Of a stretch of 64,000 nucleotides of DNA, positions 51,201 to 62,746 are shown piece by piece (the stretch's first letter is position 1; the number at the start of each line of letters is the position of its first letter). This DNA is from Rhizophagus clarus (taxonomy: Eukaryota > Glomeromycota > Glomeromycetes > Glomerales > Glomeraceae), in contig BLAL01000242.1 in assembly GCA_015698045.1 (NCBI GenBank), forward strand, positions 501,001 through 565,000, read 5' to 3'. The notes below the pieces were generated by a model. It saw only the letters and a program-made list of their open reading frames with translations. It did not search any database and was not told where the DNA came from. Made by a program: the position numbers and the translations under genes.

Positions 51201-51718
51201 TTATATTTATATATATCACCACACTTTTTGCAGCAATGACTTTCAAAAGATTCTTTATTAAAAACTAAAACATAATCCTTTGTATCCGGATTTTGAGATA
51301 TTCCATAATTTCCCGAGCCTAAGAAATATGATTTAACCTACCCAAATACAAAAATAAAAATTAATATAATACTAATATTCAAACTAACTATAAAATTTAA
51401 TACCTTATTTATAAATTCATCAGTAATATTTTCCGAGTCATATAAAAATCTTAATATAACTTCCTCATATGTCGATGATCTTATCCATTCCTCATCATTT
51501 TCATAATACCATAATGGGCCTTCCTTCCATATTGCTGTAGCGATACTTTTATTAATCTCTTTAATTTCAATAAACTTACCGTATGGTATCCATTCAAATA
51601 ATGCAATATATTTTCTGTATTCTACGCTACTTAATTGCTTTTCTTGAATGAAATTATCGATTATTTCATTCCCACTGGTCCAATTTGCAAAATTTTTTGA
51701 AATAAATTCCAATTCCAT
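48267..51718 (-). CDS. Kinase gene F: serial N-lobe kinase, probable pseudokinase C-lobe
   Basis: Exons 51718-51404, 51337-50828, 50754-50314, 50244-49756, 49673-49236 and 49166-48267 are all in phase, about 1,030 residues. It is a close copy of gene D: extra cysteines in exon 4 (NTSCNNSMYCENK), the insertion between catalytic loop and DFG site (SDSIFYIEFL...KYEVRDSAC), and DME in place of DFG (SDMELCRRI). HRDLHIGN, APE, GKGGFSIVYSAIW and VALKCL are kept. The F4 module loop is further decayed (IGEDGLAISIW). The promoter is split: a LINE inserted 97 bp upstream of the start, inside the CArG box, so upstream elements now lie about 1.7 kb away. The gene body shows no break despite this. Confidence 0.9.
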
Positions 51719-51804
51719 CGAATAAAAAGTTTTTGAACGAAATAATGAAAAAAAAAAATATATAATAATTTTTCGCTTGTATTTATTAGGAAGGTATAAT
51801 AAGA

Positions 51805-51814
51805 CCAAATTTGG
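51805..51814. promoter_or_regulatory. Gene F CArG-type box, proximal copy
   Basis: CCAAATTTGG lies 87 bp upstream of the gene F start and is the left target-site duplication of the LINE. The distal copy is at 53450-53459. The downstream TATA-like part (TATTATACCTTCCTAATAAATA on the coding strand) is retained. Confidence 0.5.
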
Positions 51815-53449
51815 GAATTAAGAAGGGAACTCTCTCCTGTCGATCACTCGATTAAAATTTTTGCAAAAAAACAAACCGCTTAAAATAATATTTTTTTTCG
51901 TCAAAAAGACGTACACATGCTGGCCCTCGTCACAAAACTCACATATGGGCAGGTGTATATGATGCTTCGAGTCGGTTTGGAACTAAGAAACATAGCCTTA
52001 CGGATAGAAAGACGTTCCTCACAACCAGAGGCCGCAGTCGCTTCGGCTTCGATGGCGCAGCAATCTAATACACAAGTAACGCTAGAGCCAAATCAGAAAT
52101 TATGGAGATCACAATGGACCAATTATCGACAACACCGAGCACGCAATCGCAGGACCTCAATCCTACTCAATCAGGAAAGTCTAACGTTACCTCAGGTAAA
52201 TCTAAATCAGCGAAAGGAAAAAAGTTTACCCGTTGCGCAGCTGAAAAAACCATCGCCGGAACGCAAGTGACAGACGAAAACGCAAGAAATGTTCGTCACA
52301 TAACGGTGTATGATGTCCCTTCTGAATGGACCCATGAGCAAATTTTAAACGCACTCTCTACATGGGGAAATACCATTAAATTCTCGACGAAAAAACAGAG
52401 GAAGTTTCAGACTCTATGGGTCCTCTTCGACGAGGTTAGAGCCCACTTCGATGGTGGGCTATGGATGTACACATTCGGAAACACTCCCGTCCGATGGTTC
52501 CCAGGGAACGGTCATTAAAAGAACGGAAAAATCGGGAAAGATTTTGTCTTGTATGGAGGGACTACCCGGAGCCTCAACATACTCAATGCCTGGTGAATTG
52601 TAATCTTTCAATCGGACTTATTAGCAAAGTACTCTATTATAAAAGCCTAAAAGGCTATAAAATCGTCTACAGGGGAAAGACAGATGATCGTGTTCTTTGA
52701 AAGACATACAGACATGCTGTTTGCACTGAGGACATCGTTCGACATCGCCGAAATCACTTACAATTGGTCACGGGGAGAACCTTTCAGGCAAAAACAAACT
52801 CGGTCAGGCGGCAAGCGGACCGAGGGTGCGTCCAACAAGACGAGCCCTTCGAAACGATCGTATGGTCAGAACCCAGCCAGATCGAATCATAAGAATCGTA
52901 CGCCAAAGGGATTCCCATTATTAATGTTGTTTAGTTTCGCATTATTATTGTTGTTATTACTTTGTCTAGTGCTAATTGGTATGAGTGTCAAAGAAATGTG
53001 TTTGTTTTTGTATTAGTTCTGCTGATATCTTTAACACATTAGCGGTGTTGTTGAGGAAATTAGTATCAGATTAAATCCTTTTTGTTGTATCGGGGTACTA
53101 ACTTTTCTTTTTTTTTTGTAGACCGTTTTATTTTAGAATTTGTTCGGTTCGCCTCTCGATACATCGTTATGATTGACATCTTTTTTACCGCTGGATGGGG
53201 CTCAGTAGTGAGTATGGTGAATTGTTTAGTTATAATGGGAAATTTTGGGAGGGAATACACAAATAGTTTAGATCATTTACTCCTAGATCATTTACTTCTA
53301 GATGTTTACACGAGTTTAGATAGTGTTCCCATATTTCTAGAATAGTCTTAGATAGGGTTCACTCTACATGATTGATTTTTGTTGTATAAATGTAATTGTT
53401 TTACGTTTATGTTGGGTCCGCGTTCAATTAAAAGGAATAAAAAAAAAGG
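51815..53449 (+). mobile_element. LINE copy with ORF1 only, inserted in the gene F promoter
   Basis: The insert is noticeably richer in G+C than its surroundings. It ends in AATAAAAAAAAAGG and is flanked by CCAAATTTGG on both sides, while the unit 1 and 2 promoters have the box once. It contains an RRM-like ORF1 (about 52285-52500: RHITVYDVPSEWTHEQ, LSTWGNTIKF, PVRWFPG) followed in the next frame by LKERKNRERF. No endonuclease or reverse transcriptase is present. It is therefore non-autonomous or internally deleted. Frame changes occur between the N-terminal part, the RRM and the following basic part. Confidence 0.75.
52102..52518 (+). CDS. LINE ORF1 fragment with RRM-like domain
   Basis: The frame of 138 residues begins with a Ser/Thr/Lys-rich leader (GKSNVTSGKSKSAKGKK), then an RRM-like fold: RHITVYDVPSEW (beta1), HEQILNALSTWG (alpha1), TIKFSTKKQRKFQTLWVLF (beta2-beta3), and PVRWFPG (beta4). 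Such single RRM domains are common in ORF1 of fungal LINEs and bind the element RNA. The frame stops at FPGNGH; the expected continuation LKERKNRERF lies in the frame from 52461, so a one-base change has shortened it. Confidence 0.6.
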   Translation: MEITMDQLSTTPSTQSQDLNPTQSGKSNVTSGKSKSAKGKKFTRCAAEKTIAGTQVTDENARNVRHITVYDVPSEWTHEQILNALSTWGNTIKFSTKKQRKFQTLWVLFDEVRAHFDGGLWMYTFGNTPVRWFPGNGH

Positions 53450-53459
53450 CCAAATTTGG
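53450..53459. promoter_or_regulatory. Gene F CArG-type box, distal duplicated copy
   Basis: CCAAATTTGG, right target-site duplication of the LINE, is followed directly by CGTAATAGTGTA and the CACATGATCAAACTT landmark. The upstream half of the gene F promoter is now about 1.7 kb from the start. Confidence 0.5.
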
Positions 53460-55853
53460 CGTAATAGTGTAGTACTAATTTGACAACATTATATTCAATC
53501 ACATGATCAAACTTTAAAAAAAACTTAGCTCCCCTCGTTCAAAACATAAAAAAGCTTTTATTAGTTTTGCCAATAATCTTTATTAACAAATATATAATTT
53601 TTTTACGTTTGTTTTCGTATTTTTTTTTTATGCATAGTTCTTTTTGTAAAATTCTAGACACAATTAAATACTCCCTTAAATAGATTACCTTTGCTTCATA
53701 TCGCAATAAATTTATCATAAAACTTAAGTCAACTAACGAACAACACAACAGTAATGCATCCATCCTCAAGTCGTTTTAAGACTTTAACGACCCTCTTCAC
53801 TCTTTCGAAATAACGTTCTCAGCTCTCAAACTGCGGCAATTCATTATTATGTGACAATGACAAGATGTTCTTTACTATGGATAAAAAAATCGACGAACAA
53901 GTACCAATAATCTATCGTTCTAAGTTTTCATAATTAATACCACAATAAAGGATGATTCCATTTGTTTTTGCAGTAAACATATCTTTACAACCATCGACTA
54001 TGATACTTTGAAAGACAAATTAATGGCAATAACACATTAAATTTTCATGCAAAAAAAAAATTTATCTTTTAGGTTATTACTTTGTTCGTTCACATATTAT
54101 CAATTAGAAGCCTACATTATGTTTTCTCTCGACAAACTACGTCATGTCAAAGAATCGTTGGCACTTGGCATTGTCCGACGCATCAATGAAACATTGATCG
54201 GAAGCATATTTCTCAATTATCAAGGAATCTAAAATTTTATGAAAATTGTACAAAACGGTGTGTGAATAAAGAGGAATCAGTCTATGACAATAAACTTGGT
54301 GTTAAATACACGACACATCGACACGGTCATCATCAAATAATTCAAAAATCCAACAAAAAACGATAAAGAATTATGACCCGTAAGCAGGCGATTATCTAAT
54401 GAGATTTAATAAAAAAACAAAAGCTTTGATGTTATGCCGGATAGATTAGCACGCATGGTGCTTACACCGTTATACCCAATCAATAAGGATTCCATCGTCC
54501 TCTTCTCACAAGACGAAAACTAACGAGAGTGATCTTTCATCACTAAACGTATATAACATTTACTTGGAGATACTTAAAAGAATTACGTCCTCTTCTATCA
54601 GAAGAAGAAAACAAAAAGTAAAAAAGAATTGATGGCAGCGCTTCGAATTTTATCTCCGCATCCGACAATTTAACTATGCCTATTAATAAATATTACGTTA
54701 CCTTAAAATCATAATATCAATCTACATAACGAGAAAGTACGGCGTTATATGACCGCTCGTTTTTACCCGACAAAAAGAATCAATTGTCAAATTATAAGAG
54801 AACAAGAGCCCCGATTAGAAGATAACCCCTCACACTGCTTTTATTATTGCAGAAGATCACAAACCCTTTCTTAATCAACGCGACGTCGATATCACGTTTA
54901 TATATCATCACTACCTGATCTTCGCGTGGTTATTTCTATTTGCATCATTACATGTCTTACAACATTCACACGCATTCTGGTTGATGAAAGAAAAATACGA
55001 GAAATTATCTGATGAAATATAGTGAAACTCTATTAGTCTTTCTGATTTGATTACAATTGGCTGAATTTGACAATTTTTTTTAAAAATAGGTGTGAATAGT
55101 TCGCTTGATTGTTTCTTGGACCGATGGGGAGAGCTTTATCTTTTGTTTAAAAGATGTAGTTTTATCATGTAGGTATAAAAAGTTGTATCGTCATTATCTG
55201 AAAATAAAAATAAGATAAAAACTTACTTTGATGCTCCAAAGAAACTTATGCATATGATTTAGAGGGTGCTCAGATCTATAAATTTAAGACAATTTAATAT
55301 AAAAAAATATAATTAACCGACGGGAATCAATAATAGCATCAAACTTTTCTAAGCAAAGAAATTTCAAAACTGGAACGAAAAAAATTATTTGTAAAATTTA
55401 ATAAAAAGCTTGAATAAAAAAGGTTAAATTTTCCGGCATATCGTAAGTAAAATAATTTTGAGCTTAAAACTATTAATTTAAATATAAAATTATATTCTCG
55501 AAAACGATCAAATAAAAGATACAATTTTGGAAGTCGAAATCATGAATCCAAAATAACTCAATATTTGAACAAGAATTTTATAATTGAGTTATTTGAGTAT
55601 ATAACATTATTTTTTAAATTGAGAGGTTTTCCCGCACTGTCTGATTGCTACATTACTAATGAACTTGCAGAAACTGATATTGATATTAATAAACTATTTC
55701 GATCTCATTTTGATATCTTAACGACATCAAATTCGATATCGTCTTGATTTTAACTATTAAAATGATATCAAAACAATATTATTGGTGTTCACAATGAATA
55801 ATGAACCGACGCAAAAATATTGAATAATAAACTAAACACTTGTAAAAATAAAA
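53460..55853. other. Upstream flank of gene F, no supported gene
   Basis: The flank is shared with 27312-30280 (unit 2) and in its first part with 12579-14085 (unit 1). The exon-like remnant of unit 2 at 28843-29077 is present but deleted internally (about 54840-55020). A segment of about 80 bp at 55478-55545 is inverted relative to 29690-29760. Confidence 0.5.
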
Positions 55854-57240
55854 TCTTTGTTGTCACCAAATTTTGACAAAACTTATAATCTTACTTGTCT
55901 TATCCCATCGGTACTATGTATATACTGATGGATTTTTTTGTTACTATTCTAACTGGTTTATAGTAAGTGTTAATGATAATAAATATTTGTTTATAATGCG
56001 TTTAATACATTTTTTTTTTAATTTTTTGTTTAAAGTTATTTGATAATAAATATGAAAATGCACTGTGCTTCATATTTGTGTAATACTACATAGGTATCAG
56101 CATCCCTTAATATCTGTCGTTTTTCAGCTAATTTAAAAATGCTAAAATTAAATATGGGAATCCTAATGCATAAATAAAAAAATTAAATTGACCACCTTTA
56201 TTATTTGTTCGTATTAAGAATTTTTATCAGAATCTAACCTCACTTGAACTTAAATTATGCTTAATTTCGCCTGAATCCTCTCTATCACGTGAATTTCCTT
56301 ATAAAAAAAAAAATCAAAAACTTTGTAGAAACTAAAAATTTTAAGGATTGATATATATATACAATGTTCATATCAACCGTGGTCTATTGGTCATAAATTG
56401 TTCTTTGATTAACTTATAATCAATATTATTACTTACTGCTATTATTTATTGAAATTATCAAACCTATTACCTGAAATTCGGAATCACTATCATTATTATT
56501 TAAATTTTTCCATGAATTCCTCGGAAAGTATCAAATTCCTCTACTTCAGTATCCTCAAAGTCTAATGGTATCAAACTAAAACATTTTTAATTTTTCTTGT
56601 CTCATCCACGCTTTTATAAGTTCTTACTCCTTTTCGTGATCTGTGGCCAGAAAATTCCATAATTTCATCATTTGGAATTGTGCGAATAAATGAATGGGTC
56701 AGTTACTGTTCGATCATTAGCAGTGATTATATTGGATATCTCAGCTATTAAACTTGATTGACTTCAAGAGATGATAAGAGAAAGGATTTTCCTTGGATTT
56801 AATTAATTATACGAAACGGATAAAGAATTTATGTATGAACGTGTTGATGAACATGACTGTTGTTGAAGAATGTTGAACTGAAGACGTTCCTTTCTGTTAA
56901 AGCTGGTGTAAAATTTCCTGCTAACTTCGAAAAAAACACAGAATAATTATTTTTTCTTCAATTTACTACATTCATTTACGTTAAGGATTTTTAGAGAAGA
57001 TAAAATGCCTTTATTAACATTAACGATTTATTGTCCGAAGCGTAAACGTAGGATATCCTGTTTACCAATCATTTGGTTACCCGCATTTTTACATTTTTTA
57101 TTGGTGGCATCCCTTCACTCTTGTTATTTATACCCCTCCAGCCAACATTGTGCATCAGCACATGATAATTCGGTATGAATAACAAAATCGGGAGGAATAA
57201 ATAACAATGGCCTTTTTATTTTATTTTTATTTATTATTCT
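55854..57240. other. Gene-free spacer right of unit 3
   Basis: I see no supported gene. A 57-codon frame MPLLTLTIYCPKRKRR at 57006 (+) is without known domain and may be antisense to LINE remains. Confidence 0.35.
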
Positions 57241-58900
57241 TACTGTAGTAACGGCAGAAAAGGTGATTACATTAAAGTACAATGACATTGTAATGTACAT
57301 ATGTAATATATAAATAATGATTTCGAAGGATGAACCGGTAAACTAACAGTAGTAAAACTAGAGGAAACAAATAACTAATGAAAACAAGTAGAATAAAAAA
57401 AATTTGAAAAAAGAAACCTCTATAATATTTTCTATAATAAAACCTTGACGGTCTCAAGGACCAGAGTGTAAAAAGTTGCTAGTCGTCCACTAATGTAAGC
57501 ATCAAGATCAATGAATGGATACCGTATAGCACTGCATAAGGTACCCCGGGTATATATCAATTTCACCAATTTAAAAATTGAATTATACCCGGGGGTATTA
57601 TGTATGGAATATGGAGAAATTGACCAGAATTAGCTGAATTTTTGCCAGAATTAAGATTTTTTAACCACATATCATACCCGGGTATATTATCATGGGGCTT
57701 ATGCAGTGCTATACGGGTACGTCGTTCAAGAGGTAATAAGTCGGACCAAAATTTCGAGATTTGTTATGAGATGTTTTCCACCTCAAGGGCAGATGCTGTT
57801 CTATGAGAAGGTCATAATTACGTGATGAACGGTATCGTTATCGGTAAATAACATCTTTCTTTTTTGCCTAATATTTAAGGAGGTTTAATGTAGAAGTCAC
57901 GATTTGAATATACGCTTCATTTTTTATAATTTTTGTGAACAATTTTGTTTCATTTTTTTTTATAATTTCTTGTTGAGTTCAGTAGGTATGAGATGATATG
58001 AGTAAGTAACAGGATGTGACGGATCCAATATATTAGATTGTTGAAAATATGACTGAAGTGAGAAGATCGGAGAATTAGAGATATATTGTAGAACGTCTTG
58101 TAGTCTAACGGCAGTACTCGCCTCCATTATATGTCCTTGAAGAATTTTTTTTATATAGAAATTAAAGAACCTTTATGGAATCAATGTTACCTTGCTGAAT
58201 TGATAGAGGAGTATAAAGGTGATGAGATAAATCTTGAAATAAATATGTTTATATGGGAATATGAGCCCATTTACGAATTTTTTTTTAGTTATGATTGATA
58301 GACAATTCCATGAGATAGAAAAATATCTTGCATTGATAATTATTGGGTCCTTGAATGACCTGGCTCTAGCCAGCCGATCAGCTTCATCATTGTTTAAATG
58401 CTTTAACTTTACGAAGTAATATATTGAGTTCTTTAGTATCATGAAGAATTTTGACTAAGTTCCTGATGATATAGAAATTCTGCTTGTGTCGTTAGCGTAT
58501 ACTTATAGATGGTATACAGGTGGCAAAGTCAGTAAAGATTTCTACTGATGAGTTGTTAGGTATTATGAGCAGGATTGTTAAAGATACTAAAGGGCTCTGA
58601 CTTGGAATATGAAGCGAAAAAAGATTGTAGATGCATTAAATTTTCCTTAGGAAGACCATCAGACAGATCAGTTACCGAGCCATCTGTAAGGGTTAGGCAG
58701 GGAAGTAAAAAGTGGCTGAATTAATGAAATTGAGTAATTTAATGTTGTAGGGAATATACATTTTTAATTTATCCATCAATAAGCTTAATCTGTTAACGTG
58801 ATACATTAATAAATAATACTGAACGACTTGTTCACCTTTTAAATATTTAATTACGAAATCGCTCATATATACATCTTTAAAATAAAAGTTCATTGCTATC
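57240..58900 (-). mobile_element. LINE fossil with RNase H domain
   Basis: On the minus strand, over several frames: NLLNFINSAT-like upstream part (58893-58693), TDGSVTDLSDGLPKEN (RNase H first Asp motif, about 58660), SSVEIFTDFATCIPS (about 58540), KHLNNDEADRLARARSF (last RNase H Asp region, about 58360-58410), then QDVLQYISNSPIFSLQSYF (about 58090) and a C-terminal part with RSSRNYDLLIEQHLPLRW. The order fits the 3' half of a LINE pol protein. It is broken by several frameshifts and stops and contains a nested MITE. The reverse transcriptase core is not seen. Confidence 0.55.
57521..57720. mobile_element. MITE nested in the LINE fossil
   Basis: Perfect 17-bp inverted ends GTATAGCACTGCATAAG at 57524-57540 and 57698-57714. 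Inside, TACCCCGGGTATA and TATACCCGGGGGTA (57542-57600) form a second foldback, with a third CCCGGGTATA copy at about 57676. No frame. Confidence 0.75.
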
Positions 58901-59853
58901 TTAAATTTTCAACTAATATTGCCTAAAATTGAAAATAAGCTTATAAATAGACACTATTTGAAAAAAAAACAAACGCAATTTTTCAGTTATAAGTACTGTA
59001 CATTAAATATAGAGAATACTTATAACATTCTTATCATGTGCTAATGTCTAATAATATACAATAAATTATTATAACTTTATTTCGTCGTATATGAATTACT
59101 ATGGAATTTTGCAATTTGTGACTCGATTATAATGATCGGCAATAACTTTTGGTCAAATTCATAATATTAGCCAGAATTATGAAATCGGACAAGTTTTAGC
59201 CGATCATTACATTTAGAGTTAATCGTACAATTCATTGTTTTTTTTCGCTCCAACTTAATAGTATCATAATCGCTATGAAAGACAAATAGTTCTTGGATTT
59301 TGACTGTGAAATTGTTATTACTTTCAAAAAGAAATTCGATTAGCTCAATTTTAAAAATTTCAAGAGTTCAAGCAATTTAGTAATTTTCGGGTAAACATAA
59401 TATTTTTAGACCAATCATAATTTGTAATGTAACGTATTACTATACCTTACCACTACGGGATTTATAACAAACATATGTACGAGCATGCACGATACAATTA
59501 GCCATTTAATAAATGAATGTTATAAGAATTCCCGTAAATGGAATATTTTTGAATGATATTATAATAGGTGAAAAATAATAAATAAATAAATAAATAAATA
59601 ACGAGAAAAAAACGAGGAATAAAGTTAATCATAAGAAAAAAAAAAAAAATTTAAAAGATAAAAGCTTTTCTCAATTTCTCAATCAGCACAGCTGAGAAAC
59701 ACAACATGAAATAATGTGGCACAGGGCGGATTTCATTGCAACCATTTGATTTAACAAAATAATATGCAGTAATTTATTTGAATTTATAATGATTTTTGCA
59801 AAGATACATATTGTGTGAACTTAAAAATTTTTTTTAAACATATAAAAAAATTC
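58900..59853. other. Spacer left of the BTB gene
   Basis: Contains the small foldback at 59130-59209, an AATA microsatellite (about 59576-59602) and homopolymer A. No gene is seen. Confidence 0.5.
59130..59209. repeat. 80-bp foldback element
   Basis: TAATGATCGGC and GCCGATCATTA are perfect 11-bp inverted ends. The interior (GCCAGAATTATGAAATCGG) shares the GGCCAGAATT-type wording with segments near 44615 and 57625, so it probably belongs to a local MITE family. Confidence 0.55.
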
Positions 59854-60727
59854 TTACTTTGATACTCTTTTCAATTTTTTGGAATTTCCAAGAATTGAAT
59901 TAAAGACAATACGAGATTCAGCAGATTCATTACATTCATCAATTTCAATTTTGACGATACATTTTGCTTCATGCCAACCAGCGGCGATGGTATTACACTC
60001 CCATTTTAATTTATTATCATTTTCTTCAAGATAAATTCCAATTTTTTCACCATATTTTTGTAATATACGAAATCCACAATCGGAGAATGGTTGTATAATT
60101 TCATCTAATAACTTAATTTTTGGTTCAAGAAAAAAACTTTCTCTATCATGGCAAGGGAATGTTATACTAATCTTATAAATATAAATTCCTTTTGCAGTTG
60201 AAATAAAAGATTCCATCACTTTGATAAATTTGTTTAACATTTCGACGCGTGGATCAGGTTTTTCAATAATTGATGGTAATTCAATTTTTAATTGAAAAAA
60301 ATCAATTTCTGATTCAATTTCTTCTTTCGTAATCATACTTGCGCAACATCCCCTTGATATATCGTCTGAAGTTTGTTCATAATGTGCATAATCACGCCAA
60401 AGGAATTTTCCTGTACGATAATATTCTAGGATATAATGAAAAGCACGTCCATTCCTATCAAGAAATAGTTCATTTCCATTTTCCAATTTTAGCATTGATA
60501 AATTTTCATCCTTCAACATCGTACCAAGGAAAGATTCCGGTTGCGTCAAGAGAGTCTCACGATGCGTCTCATACTATATTATAAAGAAGATTACGCACAT
60601 ATATTATTCCCCCATGTAAGTAAATGGTTATATAATGAAGATTCATTTTAAATTGTTCAATTAGTTACTGTACCTTAACGCCACCGACATTTAAGACTAT
60701 ACGGTCGATAGGAAGTTTACTCATCAT
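59854..60727 (-). CDS. BTB/POZ (KCTD/T1-type) domain protein
   Basis: Two exons, 60727-60674 (MMSKLPIDRIVLNVGGVK) and 60573-59854, joined in phase 0 across a GT-AG intron of 100 bp, give about 257 residues. Residues 6 to about 110 form a potassium-channel tetramerisation type BTB domain: IVLNVGGVKYETHRETLL, QPESFLGTMLKD, ELFLDRNGRAFHYILEYYR and TGKFLW. The family assembles as oligomers, often as Cullin-3 substrate adaptors. The rest (about 140 residues) is an alpha/beta region without a domain I know, ending basic (GNSKKLKRVSK). No membrane segment is present, so it is not a channel. Which of the two leading Met codons is used is not decidable. Confidence 0.85.
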
Positions 60728-62746
60728 TTAATCAATAATCAATCTTTGTAAGTTAAACGATTAAATGATTAGTTGATAAAAGAAAATGATGTAGATATAA
60801 GATGAATTTCTTGGAAAATTCCTTTGACAACGAAATGACAAAGAAAGGAACCAAGAAATCTTCTTATACTAAAAGCAAATTTTTTAAAAAATTAAAAAAA
60901 AACGGTATTGGACCCTTTTATATGTATGTGGCTTTTTTTTTGATTTGTCGTCATGTGTACAATATTTTAACTTGAAAACTCGGAAAATGAATCCGATTAT
61001 AAATTGATTAGTGAAACGTTATACTTTCCTAAGTAATATGCGATAAAGAATTTTTTTTTTTTTTTTTTTTTGGTTGTTCAAAGTCTTAAAAAAAAAAAAC
61101 TCGTTTAAATCAATGAACTCGTTTATGTCAGTCAATGAAAAATATTTACATCAGTAAAGTAAATAATAAAGAAAACCTTGATAAATTTGTTCTTTTTTTT
61201 GCATAAAAATGAATGAATGAATGAACTTAACTGTTAATTATTTGATTGTCGTTCGGAGAAAAATCTCCTTAGGCGAATGATGATCCCATTTAAAAAACAA
61301 CGCCAAGATAAATTCATTCATTCTTTATTAGTCAACTAACTTTATAAAGAATAATGGCTTGATAATATTCGATTGATAAAGTTTTCATTAAAATGATGTA
61401 CCTGAAAAGGTTATATGAACTTATTTCTGTGTGAAAAAAATCTCAATTTTGGTTAATTGTGAACATTATTAAAGAATTGCTAATCTCATAAATGAAATTA
61501 TTTATTTCATTCACGTCTAAATATTATGATTCATCATACCAGTAAAGATCACAAGAAAAAAAAAGTGGGGCCATTAAACGACCGATATTGGATTTTCGGG
61601 TAAATGATTTTCCTAAAATCCGCAGAAATTTTTATCCATTGTATGTTAGTTTGGAATTGGAATAATATACATACGCCAGTAATAAAGTTTACCAGGGTTT
61701 TTAAGGCGATACCAGATAAGGAATTAAAGGAAATAAAGTAACAAATGATATATCTATCGAAAAGTTCGTTGGAAAATATACTTGCGGTGGAAAACTTTTT
61801 TTTTGAAAGAAAAAAAGCAGGATACTTAGTAGAATTCACCTTACGATAAAATATATTAAACACATCATAATAAACAGAATTCTATTTATTCTTTGCTCAA
61901 TTTATTTGATTTGATTTCCACGACTTGTCAAATTTGTTTTTGTAACGCGGGCCGAAAATTATGAGCCAAATGCTCAAACATACTAAATATACTGTAAAAA
62001 TGTAATTATAAATACAAATGAGCGCCGATATTTGAAGTAAATCCGTGTAAATCTGGGATCTGGCAACGAAAAGAAAGATTCAGGTGATTAATAAAGTGTA
62101 TAAGCTTAAATTTTATGCTATTATAAAAATAATATAATAATTAATGAGATAAAATTTTTTAATTGTTTTTTTTTATTATAAAATTTTTCATTTGATAAGT
62201 AAAAAATATGTATAAAAAAAAATATTTAACAAAAAAAAAAAAATGAATAGAAATAATGAAAAAAAAAAAATATTTAAATGAAAATGGTTAAATAAAGCCA
62301 AATTGGGGCACCTACAAAGAAAAAGCGAACGGAGGAATTTTATGTGATAAATTTTCTACAAATGTAAAGGCATAGATATTATTATTAATAAGAAGTCATT
62401 GATAGTTAAATAGGGAGGAATAAATAGGGGGATTATATAGGAATTATATTTACTACATTAATATTAAAGAAAGTACTTTTTTTGTGTGTGAATTTTTTGA
62501 AGTGGGGGGGGAGGGTAATATTTATAGGATTCATAATGCAAAATTTTTGACCTCTTTTTGTATTTAGATAGTATGTGTATTTATATATATATAAAAATCT
62601 TAAGAGGTGTTGTTACCTGACACCGAAATTTTTTTTTTTTTTTATAAAGAATTTTTTTATTTTAGGATAAATTGAATCTTAAAAAATTGGGAATGTTTTT
62701 GATTAAAAATTCCGTTACGCTTTCGCTTTCTTTAAAAACTATTTTC
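60728..62746. other. Spacer between two host genes
   Basis: Low-complexity A/T runs (poly-T at about 61052, GAATGAATGAATGAA at about 61209) and no convincing gene. The frame at 61549-61863 (-) begins MFNIFYRKVNSTKYP and ends in poly-Phe; I consider it chance. Confidence 0.4.

Larger units (their letters stand above)
39820..55853. repeat. Segmental duplication unit 3 (genes E+F with flanks)
   Basis: The unit carries E+F. It is longer than units 1 and 2 because of later insertions: the palindromic block upstream of E, a Helitron, a MITE and a LINE. The right match with unit 2 ends at 55853, after which the sequences differ at once. A small inversion relative to unit 2 lies at about 55478-55545. 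Confidence 0.75.

Noticed and set aside
58094-58165. tRNA-like wording (TAGTCTAACGGCAGTACTCGCC)
   Set aside because: It resembles a tRNA D-arm but no acceptor stem, anticodon arm or T-arm closes around it. On the minus strand it reads as part of the LINE fossil (EASTAVRLQDVLQYIS).
59576-59602. Possible regulatory repeat of AATA
   Set aside because: Simple microsatellite, common in this base composition.
61549-61863. 104-residue minus-strand frame
   Set aside because: Ends in poly-Phe from an A-run, no domain, no splice partners; likely chance.
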